Of a DNA stretch of 41,948 nucleotides, positions 12,361 to 22,893 are shown in pieces. Where the stretch lies: NCBI GenBank assembly GCA_051453625.1, contig JBOZIK010000001.1, forward strand, positions 151,289,197 through 151,331,144. The letters run 5' to 3'. The notes beneath the pieces are model-generated. The model was not told where the DNA came from. It saw nothing but the letters and a program-made list of their open reading frames with translations, and did not search any database. Made by a program: the position numbers and the translations under genes. Positions within the stretch are counted from its first letter, which is position 1, and each line of letters starts with the position of its first letter. The stretch is from Welwitschia mirabilis. Its lineage: Eukaryota; Gnetophyta; Gnetopsida; Welwitschiales.

Positions 12361-12417
12361 TCCCTACCACTTCCACCACCATCACCACTTCCCCTACCTT
12401 CACCACTTCCATCACCT
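12361..12417 (+). repeat. CCACTT/CCATCA-rich pyrimidine tract in LTR A
   Basis: Runs such as 'accacttccaccaccatc' and 'caccacttccatcacc' lie upstream of the TATA box. The equivalent in the 3' LTR (26932-27020) is longer, with extra 'cacttccac' and 'cttcacta' units. This is simple-sequence expansion in one sister LTR. Confidence 0.6.
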
Positions 12418-12466
12418 TTATAACTATTTTTTATGATGGTGTTTCATTACATCCTACATCCTCTTC

Positions 12467-12474
12467 TATAAATA
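12467..12474 (+). promoter_or_regulatory. TATA box of LTR A
   Basis: TATAAATA in 'ctcttctataaatagg', the typical plant LTR core promoter position. The equivalent in the 3' LTR is separated from its upstream sequence by the insertion of element B and reads 'ctactacaaatat' at 35054-35066. Confidence 0.6.
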
Positions 12475-12845
12475 GGACCATCTTCTTATTTCATTCCATA
12501 TCTTAAGAAAAACCTTACTTTTTATAAATTTTGGTAAATTTAATCTTGGAGCTTGAAAAGCCTTGGAGCATTGGAGCCTTGGAATCTTTAGGAGTCTTTG
12601 AGTATTCACTTTAATTTAAGTATTATTCTTGGTTGGCTTACTTTCTTGTATTACCTTTCCATTTCATAACGCTTTCATTCCTTAAAAGCTTTATTAAGTA
12701 TCTTACATATTGTTTAAAAATTAAAATTTATATTCACAAATGGTACACCATGCATTATAATTTGTATAGGATTATTTATTTTAATCCTTATCCATATTGA
12801 TTTAATTTGTGTAACCATTCATTGATTTATATTTAATATATTTTA

Positions 12846-12975
12846 GATTATTAAAAATTTCCTCTAAAAAGTAAAGGGAGTAAATTATCCCCTCTAGATA
12901 TGTGCATCCATATTACTATAAATTATCTCCAATAAGTAAATGGGATAAATTATTCTTTCTATATGGGTGTAAGTA
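12846..12975 (+). repeat. 65-bp tandem repeat, two copies (5' LTR of A)
   Basis: Units 12846-12910 and 12911-12975 each centre on a dyad of the type GGGAGTAAATTATCCC. The 3' LTR has three units (35462-35656). They lie downstream of the TATA box, in the transcribed part of the LTR. Confidence 0.85.
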
Positions 12976-13650
12976 AATTATTGTAATTTTCATGATATCT
13001 TAGTAATGTCTTATAATGCATTTTGGAATGTTTTGAAAGTATATCCTAAATTGTTATTCATTTCATTCTTCTATTAGCTTGGTTACATTTCAATTTTTCA
13101 TATAAATCCTATCTTATGCTTGGAAACAACATATCTAAATTTTTCCATCAATCATAATAATAATTGTAAAGGTTATAGTTCTCATGTCCTACTTGCATGT
13201 GTAGGAAATATCATAAGAGAAAATATGGAGAGGAGCTAATCACATGTTGGGTGTCATCTATGTGCTTTCTTATTAAAGGACTTATGTATTATGGAGATGT
13301 TAGTTAATATGATGTCATCTTCATGCATTTGTTTAGTTGCATATATTTTATTTAAGAACCTTGAATGTCCTAATAAAGCATAATATTCATGTAAACATGG
13401 TGTTAGTTATAGTACTAAAATTTATTTTATTTGCAATGCATTTATCTCTTTATTATTTAGATTCAAGTGTTTATTACTTTTTCTTAATGCAAAATCATTG
13501 AAAAGTATGTTTATTTTAATATCATATCATTATCATATATTAATTATCAAAATTTTCAAGTGAATGATTAGCTTAAGTGTTTTTAGTTATCTATTGGAAG
13601 TTAAAATTAAAGTTAAATTTTTAGATTGTGGAAATCTAGATGCTACATTT

Positions 13651-13662
13651 TGGTATCAAAGC
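13651..13662 (+). other. Primer-binding site of element A (initiator tRNA-Met)
   Basis: TGGTATCAAAGC, three bases after the 5' LTR. It differs from the usual plant iMet site TGGTATCAGAGC at one position. It primes minus-strand DNA synthesis in LTR retrotransposons and fixes A's orientation as plus. Confidence 0.85.
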
Positions 13663-16625
13663 CTAGGTTGTTATTCCATTATAACATTTTTTATGAAGTC
13701 ATAACCCATTTTAACATTAAAACTTAGAGTTGAGATATGTGATACTTGAATTAGTAAAGTTACATAGGTAATAAGATCTTTCTTTTCTATTTAAATAGAA
13801 ATTTAATGTACTCTGGTTTTTCCATCATCTATGATAAATATAATCTAATAATCTCTAAATTATTATTTATAAATCATCATTTATTAATAAACTTGAATTA
13901 GTAATACAATTAAACTTATAATCATATTCAATCAAGTTACATAATTATAAATTACCTATCTTTCCTTTAGCCTTTTTTTTTAAGCTTATATGGTTTAGCA
14001 AATATCCAAAGTATTAATTACCTTCAATTTCTTATGAGGCATTTTAGTAACATAGGTGTTTTAAATGAAAAAGAATTTAAGAAATGGTTAAGGTTTCCTA
14101 TGAAATGGATATCACTAGTATTTAAAACTAAGACCTTTTATTATTAGTCTTTAATAATCACTTTGTAACCAATTTGGTCATAAGAACAACCATGTTACTC
14201 TTTCAAATGATACTTTTATAATTTTGTTATTAAATGTGGTATTAATCTTCAACTCAAGATAATTGCACTAATTGAAATCCATACTCTAGGCCAAAGTATT
14301 ATCTACAAATGTTAGTTATAGAGCCAAGGATAATATTTTTAGCCTTGAGAATGGTGTTAGGATTTACACACCTTTGATTCCTTTTTTATGTTTATTTTCT
14401 TGTTATAGAATAAAAGCAACACATAATGGGAAATTGATCAATGTTCAAGGAAGCATTAGATATGTTTCTTTATCCTATAACTTTGACAAATGTAGACCAT
14501 GAATTAAATTTCTAGTTTATTGCATCTTGTTTCATCAAATGATGAATAGTTTAGTTGACTAGCATTATCTTAAAGCATAATATTCTCTCTAAGATCTGAG
14601 TTCTAAAATTTGATAATGATACAATGATGTCAAATCACATGTAGAGGAGTGTCTTGTTTAGAATGACATGATGACCTAAAAATATAAGTTTTGTCATACA
14701 CTCACATTGATATGTATAAACATTTATAAGTCCATGGTTTCTAACTTGGTTTTATTATTTTTGTTCATTATGTATTGCCTCTGACTCATAGATAACTTTG
14801 TATGTTTGTATTAGGGTAGGTTTTACTATTGTTTTTCTTTAATGGACTATCATCCCTTTAGTATCAATAAGACTAACACTCACTACATAGTTTCTTATGA
14901 GATTGCTAAAAATCTACAGAATTGAAGTTTATTAGGTAACCTTCGTATCAAATTGATGACAAAAAAAAAACTCTTGATGAGTTCACCATGAAATCAATGT
15001 GAAATATCATTTATTTATTTTCTTTTCTCTCTTGAATTTAGATGTTAAGTTCTTTCACTATGATTATTCTTTTTCTTATGCATCAAGTTCATTTTAATCC
15101 AAGAAAATTTTAGCTCCATCAAATGGCAATAAGTGAAAAAAAAAATCAAATATTGAAATTTGGAAGAAGAGACATCTTCCATTAAAGACTAACCTACATC
15201 CATCTTAAATCAATTATATTCTAGAAACACTAAAAGAGGTAAAGTTTTAAGAGTGTGTAAGGTTTTGCATAATTTAATAAGCTAAAGATTTCAGCTAAAG
15301 TCCCAATTAATCTATCTCTAAAACAACATTCAAAGTTAAAAAGGGTTTTAAAGGTGTAGAAGAAGAGTCTAAAGTTGAAATGGTCAAAATAGAAAGTGTT
15401 ATAACTATTTGATGACTTGCTAGCACTTGTGTAAATGAAAATAACCTCTATCAAGGCCTTAAGATAATTATCATTATAAAAAATCACCTTTGAAATTTGA
15501 TTAATTAGAAAATTATTCTTAAGAGAAGATACTTTTTATAAATATCAATAAATGACTATTCACCATTCAAGTTATTAAAGGTAGAAGATCATAAGTGATG
15601 AAGTAACCAATGCGAGAAGGACTACCTATTTTAAATTGTTATGTATTAATTATTTAATGATTAGCCTTATCTTTACCTCTTTCAAATTAGAAATAAAATA
15701 GTTAAAATGCCCTTAGATCTTTGTGCATTGACTTTTGATAGCATAATTGCATTGGAGTCAATCGATGAGTTTTCAAAATGAAATAATTGGTTAAAGATAT
15801 CTAATTATTACTAAAAGGTCTTCTAAAATGAAAACACGCATTTAATTCTTGTGAATCATATTTAGAAATTCCATACCAGTCAAAACTCACAATAGCCTCC
15901 CATTAATGTATCTCTAGGCTTGGATTAGTAACATTGCACACATAACATTAAATATGTCAAGACTTGAAATTCATCTTACTTAATTATTCATTAGAGTGCA
16001 TTTATTATAGTGCTATCTATATTAAGTATAAATGATAACATTACATGCTTATCCCTTTAGCCCTTCATATCCTCTTCTTTATTGAAAGTACATGAAAAAG
16101 ATGAGATTATTTAGTGTGATGCAAGCAATATGGAGACTAACATGGAAAAATTAGTCAATAAAGGAGTAACACCCTACCTTATAATAGTGAGTGTCACTAC
16201 TTTATTGTAGAAAGCAATGGAGATTGAAATTAAGATATCGAGGATGCTAAGGAATTCTAGTAAAATTTTAAAGCAATAATCCTTTTCACTACTTCAAAAT
16301 GTTTGATGGACATGTGGGCTCTCAAGCTATCATTCTATGAAAGATTGTTTCCATGGAATTCTTAGGTCATAAGTGGAGTTTAGACATGAAAACATTGAAG
16401 AGAAAAAGACACAGAAATTGTGCATAGCCCTAGTCAGTTTATGGCTAATAAACAATGAAATTATAAAAGGTTTATAAGATTTTGGAAAGTCTAAAACTAA
16501 CTATGAAATATCTGTAAGACTTAAATGTCTTATGTAAGGAGCATGTTACTTATCGAAAGGGATAATAGATAATTAACTAAAAAATCAAGAAATAGAGAAT
16601 AATTGTAAAAAATAGTAGTAGTTTA
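13663..16625. other. Left interior of element A, no coding recognised
   Basis: No gag, protease, reverse transcriptase or integrase motif was found on either strand, and stop codons are frequent. The 85-codon minus-strand frame near 15230-15487 has no recognisable feature. Confidence 0.45.
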
Positions 16626-16801
16626 TTGAAAGTAATTGCTAGTTAATGAGAATTAGTCTCTTGAAAATAACTACTAGTTGATGAGAATTAGTGTCTTAAA
16701 AGTAACTACTACTTGATAAGAAGTAATTTCTTGAAAGTAATTGCTACTTGATAAGAAGAAGTTTTATAAAGTAACTGCTACTTAATGGAAGTTAGTAGTA
16801 C
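16626..16801 (+). repeat. ~35-bp tandem array, about five copies
   Basis: Units begin at 16626, 16661, 16696 and 16731, with a fifth degenerate one after about 16766. Consensus is of the form 'ttgaaagtaactgctact' + 'tgatgagaattagtctc'. The array sits immediately upstream of the region shared by C's two LTRs. It is absent from the 3' copy, so it may be part of a longer 5' LTR (U3) or of the host sequence of element A. Confidence 0.8.
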
Positions 16802-16837
16802 AAAGGGATAACTCTAATAAATGTGAAATGGGATCCT

Positions 16838-17125
16838 ATTCCTAACATAAAAAGTATTCTCTTCTTCCTCACTATCACTCATGCCAAAGGAATAAAAGGG
16901 CTACCAATGAATAGAAATAAAGTTTCTCATTGTTTAAGTAAATCGAAGGCACATTATGAATTGTGATCAGGCTTCCATAATGGATAGTGGTAGGTAATCA
17001 TCTTCCCTCAATAACTATTCATTAATGTTTATGAAAATCATGGAATTCTAAGATCATTGATATTGTAATCTGAATGGCATAAGTTTCTTGTATGATTTGA
17101 GAACCTTAGAAAACTATAATTGATA
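16838..17125 (+). mobile_element. 5' LTR of copia element C (shared core)
   Basis: Matches 22603-22893 through long blocks, e.g. 'taaaaagtattct', 'tatcactcatgc', 'gtaatcatcttccctcaata' (trimmed) and 'aagtttcttgtatgattt'. It ends near 'aactataattga', just before the primer-binding site. The true LTR start is unclear because similarity to the 3' copy begins only about here. Confidence 0.75.
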
Positions 17126-17127
17126 TG

Positions 17128-17139
17128 TGATATTAGAGC
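17128..17139 (+). other. Primer-binding site of element C
   Basis: TGATATTAGAGC matches the plant initiator tRNA-Met site TGGTATCAGAGC at 10 of 12 positions and sits directly after the LTR core. Confidence 0.75.
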
Positions 17140-17264
17140 ATGAGGTTAAGAAATTCATGATTTTCCATTCTTAATTCCCAATTATGTATGAACTCTAATT
17201 GAGAAAGAGGAATTTTTCTCATTTCTATATGAAATCATAATGAATATTATTTTTAGCATCATGA

Positions 17265-17897
17265 TCACTTAGGCACCTAAAACAGAGTTCCTAGATGCTC
17301 ATTGGACTAAGAGCATTATGTTTGTATAATGCTAGGTACCTAATTACTAGAATTCACTGCCTAGGTGGGCACTAAGTGCTTAGGCACTAGTAAGTGAGCA
17401 CCTAGGCACTAGGACCTAAAAACTTTTTATTTTTTTTAGTCTTNNNNNNNNNNNNNNNNNNNNNNNNNNNNNNNNNNNNNNNNNNNNNNNNNNNNNNNNN
17501 NNNNNNNNNNNNNNNNNNNNNNNNNNNNNNNNNNNNNNNNNNNNNNNNNNNNNNNNNNNNNNNNNNNNNNNNNNNNNNNNNNNNNNNNNNNNNNNNNNNN
17601 NNNNNNNNNNNNNNNNNNNNNNNNNNNNNNNNNNNNNNNNNNNNNNNNNNNNNNNNNNNNNNNNNNNNNNNNNNNNNNNNNNNNNNNNNNNNNNNNNNNN
17701 NNNNNNNNNNNNNNNNNNNNNNNNNNNNNNNNNNNNNNNNNNNNNNNNNNNNNNNNNNNNNNNNNNNNNNNNNNNNNNNNNNNNNNNNNNNNNNNNNNNN
17801 NNNNNNNNNNNNNNNNNNNNNNNNNNNNNNNNNNNNNNNACTAGTAAGTGAGCACCTAGGCACTAGTACCTAAAAAATTTTTATTTTTTTTAGTCTT
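17265..17897 (+). repeat. CCTAGGCAC-rich palindromic segment around an assembly gap in C's leader
   Basis: The leader between primer site and gag holds clustered inverted motifs (CCTAGGTG ... CACCTAGG, with TTAGGCACTAG repeats). A 58-base segment occurs just left (17386-17443) and just right (17840-17897) of the 396-N gap with two mismatches. Copia leaders are normally short, so this is probably an insertion of another repeat. Its identity is unknown. Confidence 0.5.
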
Positions 17898-18417
17898 ATA
17901 TGATTTGGGACTAATGTATGTTGGTTTTGTTAATCATCAAAGTGGTTAAACCCTTAAGTTAAATTAATTCTAAATTATATGATTATTATGTCTTAATTAC
18001 TCATAAATCTTGATGCCATATGAATGATATGATAATTGATGATTTATGGGTAAATTGATGTTAATTACTATAAGACATTTATGAATTGCCTAAAGGTGGA
18101 TTAATTGTGCTTATAGTAATGAACATTATTGTAGGTATTGTATATACACTCTTTTTTTATTTAAATATCTAAAGGTAATAAATATTTCTAATTAGTGCAT
18201 GTTTTATTACCAAATGATTGATCATTATTATTAGCATCATTGTGTTTGAATGTTATGTATTGATGTATCTCTCAAAGAAGAGCATTAGTATACATTAATT
18301 GTTTGAATACTTTATATGTATAGCATGTATTTTATATGTGAAAATAATAATATTAATTTTATTATTACAATACCTATTCCCAGCTTTCTACACCTTCATG
18401 TTTTATCTATACCAGTT

Positions 18418-19244
18418 TTTAATGGGCTTAACTTCTCTAATTGGAGTGAGCAAGTCCAATTTTATCTCCGTATTGGATTTTGATCTTGTCATTTAGGTAG
18501 AGAAACCTACTACTATTATTGATGCTAATAGTAATGAAGAGAAGGCTCATCATAAAACTTAAGAAAGATCTAATACAATGAGCCTGATGTTCATAAGAAT
18601 GAGCATTGTAGATAACATTAAGTTAGCTCTCCCTAAAATTAAAATTTTGTTAAATAATTTATGAAATTTATGGAAGAGCACTCCCAAATTTCTGATAATT
18701 CACTTGCTAGGACATTAATGAGTACCCTAACCATCATGAAGTTTGATGGTTTTCATATCATGCATGAACATGTCATTGAAATAATGAATATTACAGCAAG
18801 ATTTAAATCCTTGGGAATGGATATGGATGAGAACTTCCTTGTATAGTTTATTTTTAACTCATTATCAACTGAGCATGGCCTATTCTAAATGAGTTATAAC
18901 ATCATAAAAGATAAATGAAATATCATGAATTGCATAGTATGCTAATTCAAGAGGAAACAAGGATTAAAAATCAAGGAAGTTACTTATTCCATTATGTGAG
19001 TCATTAAGGATGTCAAGGAGCTAAAAAGAAAATTATAAAGAAACATGATAGAGGTAAGGGACAATTAAATATAAATAAGGCATATGCTCAATTGTAGAAG
19101 AAATAATTGCATAATAATAAATGCCATTTTTGTGGAAAATTTAGACAGTTTCAGAAGAATTGCCTAAAATGGAGAGCTTGGTTCAAGAAAAAAAGTAAGT
19201 TTAATGTGTATGTATGTCTCAAATCAAACTTAAATAAAGTTTCA
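18418..19244 (+). pseudogene. gag of copia element C
   Basis: Capsid/nucleocapsid gene remnant. It begins with FNGLNFSNWSEQVQFYL (from 18418), shifts frame into VLDFDLVI-stop-VEKPTTI, then continues with NTMSLMFIRMSIVDNIK. The longest open piece is 18661-18846 (SLARTLMSTLTIMKFDG ... MHEHVIEIMNITARFKSLG), the UBN2-type gag core. The zinc knuckle at 19122-19163 reads CHFC-GKFR-Q-FQKN-C, i.e. CX2CX4HX4C with the zinc-binding His changed to Gln. Several stops and at least two frameshifts are present. The overall pattern is a TNT1-94-like copia gag, as far as recognition without alignment allows. Confidence 0.8.
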
Positions 19245-19674
19245 CATAACACTTAGTAGATTGATTATAGATGTACAACTCATATTTCTAATACAATGTA
19301 GGGATTTCATTAAATCTAGACCATATATTCACATGAGAAGTGCATGTTTATGGGAAATAGAGTAAAAACTATAGTGAAAGTTGTTGAGACTTATCAATTA
19401 ATCCTTGACACTAGATATTACCTAGATTTATTAAAAACTATTTATGTACCTAGTTTATCTAGGAATTTGATTTTATGGTTTAGACTTGATGTTGCTAGAT
19501 ACTCTTTTAATTTTGGTAAGTAATGTTTCAGTTTATTTAAGTATAATCATCTCATTAGTACTGATATTCTTTGTGATGGTTTATATAAATTAAATTTGGA
19601 TGGTTTGTATGCTAAACTCTCTTAACTCTACATTATAATATTAATGCTAAACATAGTTTAGTGAATGAATGTTC
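19245..19674 (+). pseudogene. Aspartic protease of copia element C
   Basis: The active-site region at 19263-19295 reads DYRCTTHISNT, where copia proteases have DSG/DSGCTTH. The catalytic Asp codon (19263-19265) survives but the following Ser-Gly is lost, so the enzyme would be inactive. Downstream, FMGNRVKTIVKVVETYQLIL and TIYVPSLSRNLI (about 19350-19470) are typical of the protease C-terminal half. It would process the Gag-Pol polyprotein. Internal stops occur around 19255 and 19300-19320. Confidence 0.75.
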
Positions 19675-20600
19675 TTCTTACTTGTGGCATAATCATTTGG
19701 GTTACATCTCTAGAGGAAGAATAAAAAGATTAGTAAAAAATGGAGTTCTTTTACATTCAAATTTCACTGACTTAAGCATTTGTATGGATTTTATTAAAGG
19801 AAAGCAAAAAAACACATAAAGAAAGGAGACATAAAAAGCTCTTGGCTTCTTAAGATTATGCACACTAATATTTCTGGACCTTTTGATGTTAATACCTTTG
19901 AAAAGAAAAGATATTTCACCACCTTTATTAATGACTACTCACATTATGTCTATGTCTATTTACTTCATGACAAATATTGGGAAGTGGATGCCTTGAAAAT
20001 CTACTTGAATAAAGTAAAAAAGCTAACTAGATAGAAAGGTGAAGGTTATCAGGTTTGATAGTGGTAGTAGGAATTACAAAAGGTATGATGACACTTGGCA
20101 ATACCCAGGTCCATTTAATAAGTTCCTTAAGAAATATGATATTTGTGTACAATACAAAATGCCAAGTACATCACAACAAAATGTCGTATTAGAAAGGTGT
20201 AGTAAAATTTTAATGGATATGGTTAGGAGTATGTTAAGAAATTTATCTTTACCCATATCTTTATGGATGTATACCTTGAAAACTATCATGTGCTTGTTGA
20301 ATAGGCTTCCTAGTAAGGAAGTTCAAAAGACAGCTTATGAATTGTGGATTGGTAGGAAAACTAGTTAAAGGCACCTACATGTTTAATGTTACTAGGTAGA
20401 AATAAGGATTTAAAATATATAAGAAAAGAAATTAGATGCAAGAACAATGAGTGGATTTTCATTGGCTATTTAGAAAAATCAAAAGGATTTATATTTTATT
20501 ATCATAATCATAATAGACTTAAAATATCATATTCATTAAAAATGGTGAAAACAATGGGAGTAAAATTCCATATAACATGGAAATTAAAGAAGTTAAAGTG
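19675..20600 (+). pseudogene. Integrase of copia element C
   Basis: The GAG-pre-integrase/zinc region WHNHLGYISRGRIKRLVKN starts near 19686, followed by CMDFIKGKQ, where the second cysteine is Phe. The catalytic core starts near 19855. The first catalytic Asp is changed to Asn (HTNISGPFD, 19867-19869), the second is kept (VIRFDSG, 20057-20059), and the Glu is kept (QNVVLERC, about 20192-20194). The best open part is 20039-20368 (109 codons), including MDMVRSMLRNLSLPISLWM. A stop after KTS and a frameshift precede the C-terminal EKKLDAR... and SGFSLAI-like block. Integrase inserts element DNA into the genome; with D1 lost and stops present this copy cannot work. Confidence 0.85.
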
Positions 20601-20947
20601 TAAGTTCCTTTGAATTGTACTTCTAGCAAGTAACTATTCCTCTAATAGTTGAACCACATAACAATGAAGAAGACCAACATATGAATGAACTCATGATTCA
20701 CAATGATCCTATTGTCAAAGAACCATAAGAAATAGTATTAATAAGGTCTCAAAGATAAAGGAGATCTGCCATTTTGAATTACTATGTGATATATGTACAA
20801 GAATGGAAACTTAACTTAAGCATTAATGAGGATGATCCAATTTCATTTTCATAAGCTGTTAGTGATGATAATACTATTAAGTGGTTAGATGCCATGAAAT
20901 AACTATTAAAATCCATGGAATAGAATAATGTATAAGACCTCGTAGAA
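20601..20947 (+). pseudogene. Integrase/RT linker of copia element C
   Basis: A low-conservation spacer with recognisable copia features: an acidic stretch around 20640-20700, then a block like RSQRxRRSAIxNYYVIYVQEW (about 20740-20810). After that comes the SNDNTIKWLDAMK-type start of the reverse transcriptase region (about 20860-20900). Stops are frequent. Confidence 0.5.
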
Positions 20948-21759
20948 TTGCTAGAATATTATAAGAGAGTTGGATATAAATGGGTCTTTAAAATCAAATT
21001 CAACTCTCATGACAACCTTAAACATTACAAGACCACACTTGTTACAAAGGTTTTTAGTTATAAGGATGGCATTAATTATAAGAATACTTTTTATCTAGTT
21101 TCTAATAAATATTATTTTAGGATTATTATGGTACTTGTAGCTCATTATGACTTGGAACTACATCAGATGGATGTGAAAATTACCTTTCTTAATGGAAATT
21201 TAGAAAAGGATGTTTATATTGATCAACCAATAAGGTTCTCAATTAAAGGAAAAGAACACATAGTGTGCAAATTAAAAAAACAATATGTGGACTTAAATAA
21301 TCTTCTTATTAATGGTATTTAAAATTCAATGATATTGTTGTTTCATTTGTATTTAAGGAAAACACTGTTGAATAGTATATATATATATATATGAAGGTCA
21401 GTGGAAGTAAGTTATTTTTTTTATTTTAATTCTATACATTGATGATATCTTACTTCAACTAATGATGATGATGATCTTTTACATAAGGCTAAGAAGTTTC
21501 TTTTTAATATCTTTAAAATAAAATATATGAATGAGGCAAGCTATGTGATAGGAATAGAGATATTTTAGAATAGATCATAAGGATCATTAGGCCTATCTTA
21601 GAAAGCATATATCAATAAATTATGAGAAAGATTCATCATGAAGAGATGTTTAGTATTATCTATTTCAATTCAAAAATAAGATAAGTTTAGTCTCATGCAA
21701 TGTCCTAAGAATTATTTGAAATAGAAATAAATGGAAGAAATTTCATATGCATTTATTAT
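20948..21759 (+). pseudogene. Reverse transcriptase of copia element C
   Basis: The RVT_2-type reverse transcriptase opens with KRVGYKWVFKIKFNSHDNLKHYK. The first catalytic Asp is present in LELHQMDVKITFLNGNLEKD (residue 75 of the open piece 20948-21322). The catalytic YxDD box is also preserved as ILYIDDILL (YIDD at 21435-21446), in a different frame. Between them lies a stop, and a TA-repeat insertion near 21376-21392 is a likely cause of frameshifting. Downstream pieces include KKFLFNIFKIKYMNEASYV and IGIEIF. Both metal-binding motifs survive, but the frame is broken at least three times. Confidence 0.85.
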
Positions 21760-22413
21760 TAGGAGTTTAGCTCAGACTTGTACCAGACTAAATATAAGCT
21801 TTGCAATTGAAATGCAAGGTAGATACCAGAGTAATCTTGAATTGGATCACTAGAAAGCTACAAAGAAGGTTTTGAGGTACTTATAGGAAATGAAGAAACA
21901 CATGCTTACATATAAAAGGTATGATTACCTTAAGGTAATTGGGTATTTAGATTTGAATTTTACTAGATCTATGAATACAAGAAAATCCACTCTTGGCTAT
22001 GTATTTCGTTTAGCTAGAGCAGTAGTATCATGAAAAAATGTGAAGTAGTAATTTCCTACATCAACTATGAAAGTTAAATTTATGGAATGTTTTGAGGCTA
22101 TAATTTAACCTAACCAGCTATGAAACTTTATTTCAAGACTCGAGGTAGTTGGTAGTATTGCTAAGTTGCTTAAAATTGATTATGATAATTCCATAGCTAT
22201 CTTCTTTTCTAAGAACAATAAGTACTCTAAGTGTGCTAAGCATATGGTATTAAAGCACTTTGCCATTAAAGAAGAAGTTCAAAAATAAAGAGTATTAATA
22301 AAATACATTAGCATCATCTTCATAATAGCTAGCCCTTTGACATAATTGTTATTGTCCAAGACATTTATTGATCATGTTAAAAGTATTGGCATTTCTATTA
22401 ATAAAAACTATTA
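21760..22413 (+). pseudogene. RNase H domain and Pol C-terminus of copia element C
   Basis: Shows RSLAQTCTRLNISFAIEM, VLRYL, then VIGYLDLNFT with the RNase H Asp. These are followed by STRKSTLGYVF-type residues (about 21970-22010) and DYDNSIAIFFSKNNKYSKCAKHM (trimmed block, about 22176-22245). The Pol end is HFAIKEEVQK ... FIDHVKSIGISI, ending at 22413. This domain removes the RNA strand during cDNA synthesis. Scattered stops make it a pseudogene, but it is readable nearly end to end. Confidence 0.8.
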
Positions 22414-22602
22414 AACATAATACTGACATTTTATGCATAATTTATTTGACATTCTAAGCTCATTTATGGATATGTTTCGGATTATCTATTTGCTAATTTG
22501 CATGCATGATTGTATTAGAATGATGTAAAAAGGTTCTATCTTAAATGAAAACATTATGTTGAACCAATTATGTGCTTCTTATTTACTGATCATGTTAAGA
22601 AA

Positions 22603-22893
22603 ACATTATGTTCCTGACATTAAAAGTATTCTGTTATCCCTCACCATCACTCATGCTAAAGGAATAGAAAGGCTATCAAGGAATAGAAATCAAGTTTCTT
22701 GTTGTTCAAGCAAATCAAAGGCAAATTATCAGTTGTGATCAAGCTTCCATAAAGGATATAGGTAGATAATCATCTTCCCTCAATAAGTGTTTATCAATGT
22801 TTATGAAAACCATGGAGTTTTAAGATCCTTGATATTGTAGTTTGAATGGAATAAGTTTCTTGTATGATTTAAGAACCTTAAAAAACTATAATT
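22603..22893 (+). mobile_element. 3' LTR of copia element C (shared core)
   Basis: Homologous to 16838-17125 and ends at 'actataattaga'. It starts about 190 bp after the end of pol, with a short 3' non-coding stretch between. The upstream tandem array found at 16626-16801 is missing here. Confidence 0.75.

Larger units (their letters stand above)
11832..13647 (+). mobile_element. 5' LTR of element A
   Basis: Starts TGTCATGTCC and ends GCTACA, three bases before the primer-binding site. It aligns with 26438-27054 plus 35053-36333. A 43-base run (starting near 12199, around 'atgtggtttttggaaatta') is identical in both copies, and so is a run of more than 40 bases near 13530-13575. It contains short TTAGTGG repeats, a CCACTT-rich tract, a TATA box at 12467 and two 65-bp units. 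Ten N interrupt it at 11857-11866. Confidence 0.85.
16838..22893 (+). mobile_element. Degenerate Ty1/copia retrotransposon C nested in A
   Basis: Homologous ends at 16838-17125 and 22603-22893 act as LTRs. The left one is followed by a tRNA-Met primer-binding site. The interior reads gag - protease - integrase - reverse transcriptase - RNase H on the plus strand, the order that defines Ty1/copia. All domains have stops or frameshifts, so the copy is dead. It lies wholly inside the interior of element A and on the same strand. The outer boundaries could extend further left (tandem array at 16626). No target duplication was located. Confidence 0.85.

Noticed and set aside
16626-16801. Regularly spaced repeat considered as a CRISPR array
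   Set aside because: Units are directly adjacent with no unique spacers, there are no cas genes, and the context is plant retrotransposons.
20074-20289. 71-residue minus-strand frame
   Set aside because: It is antisense to the recognisable integrase of element C.
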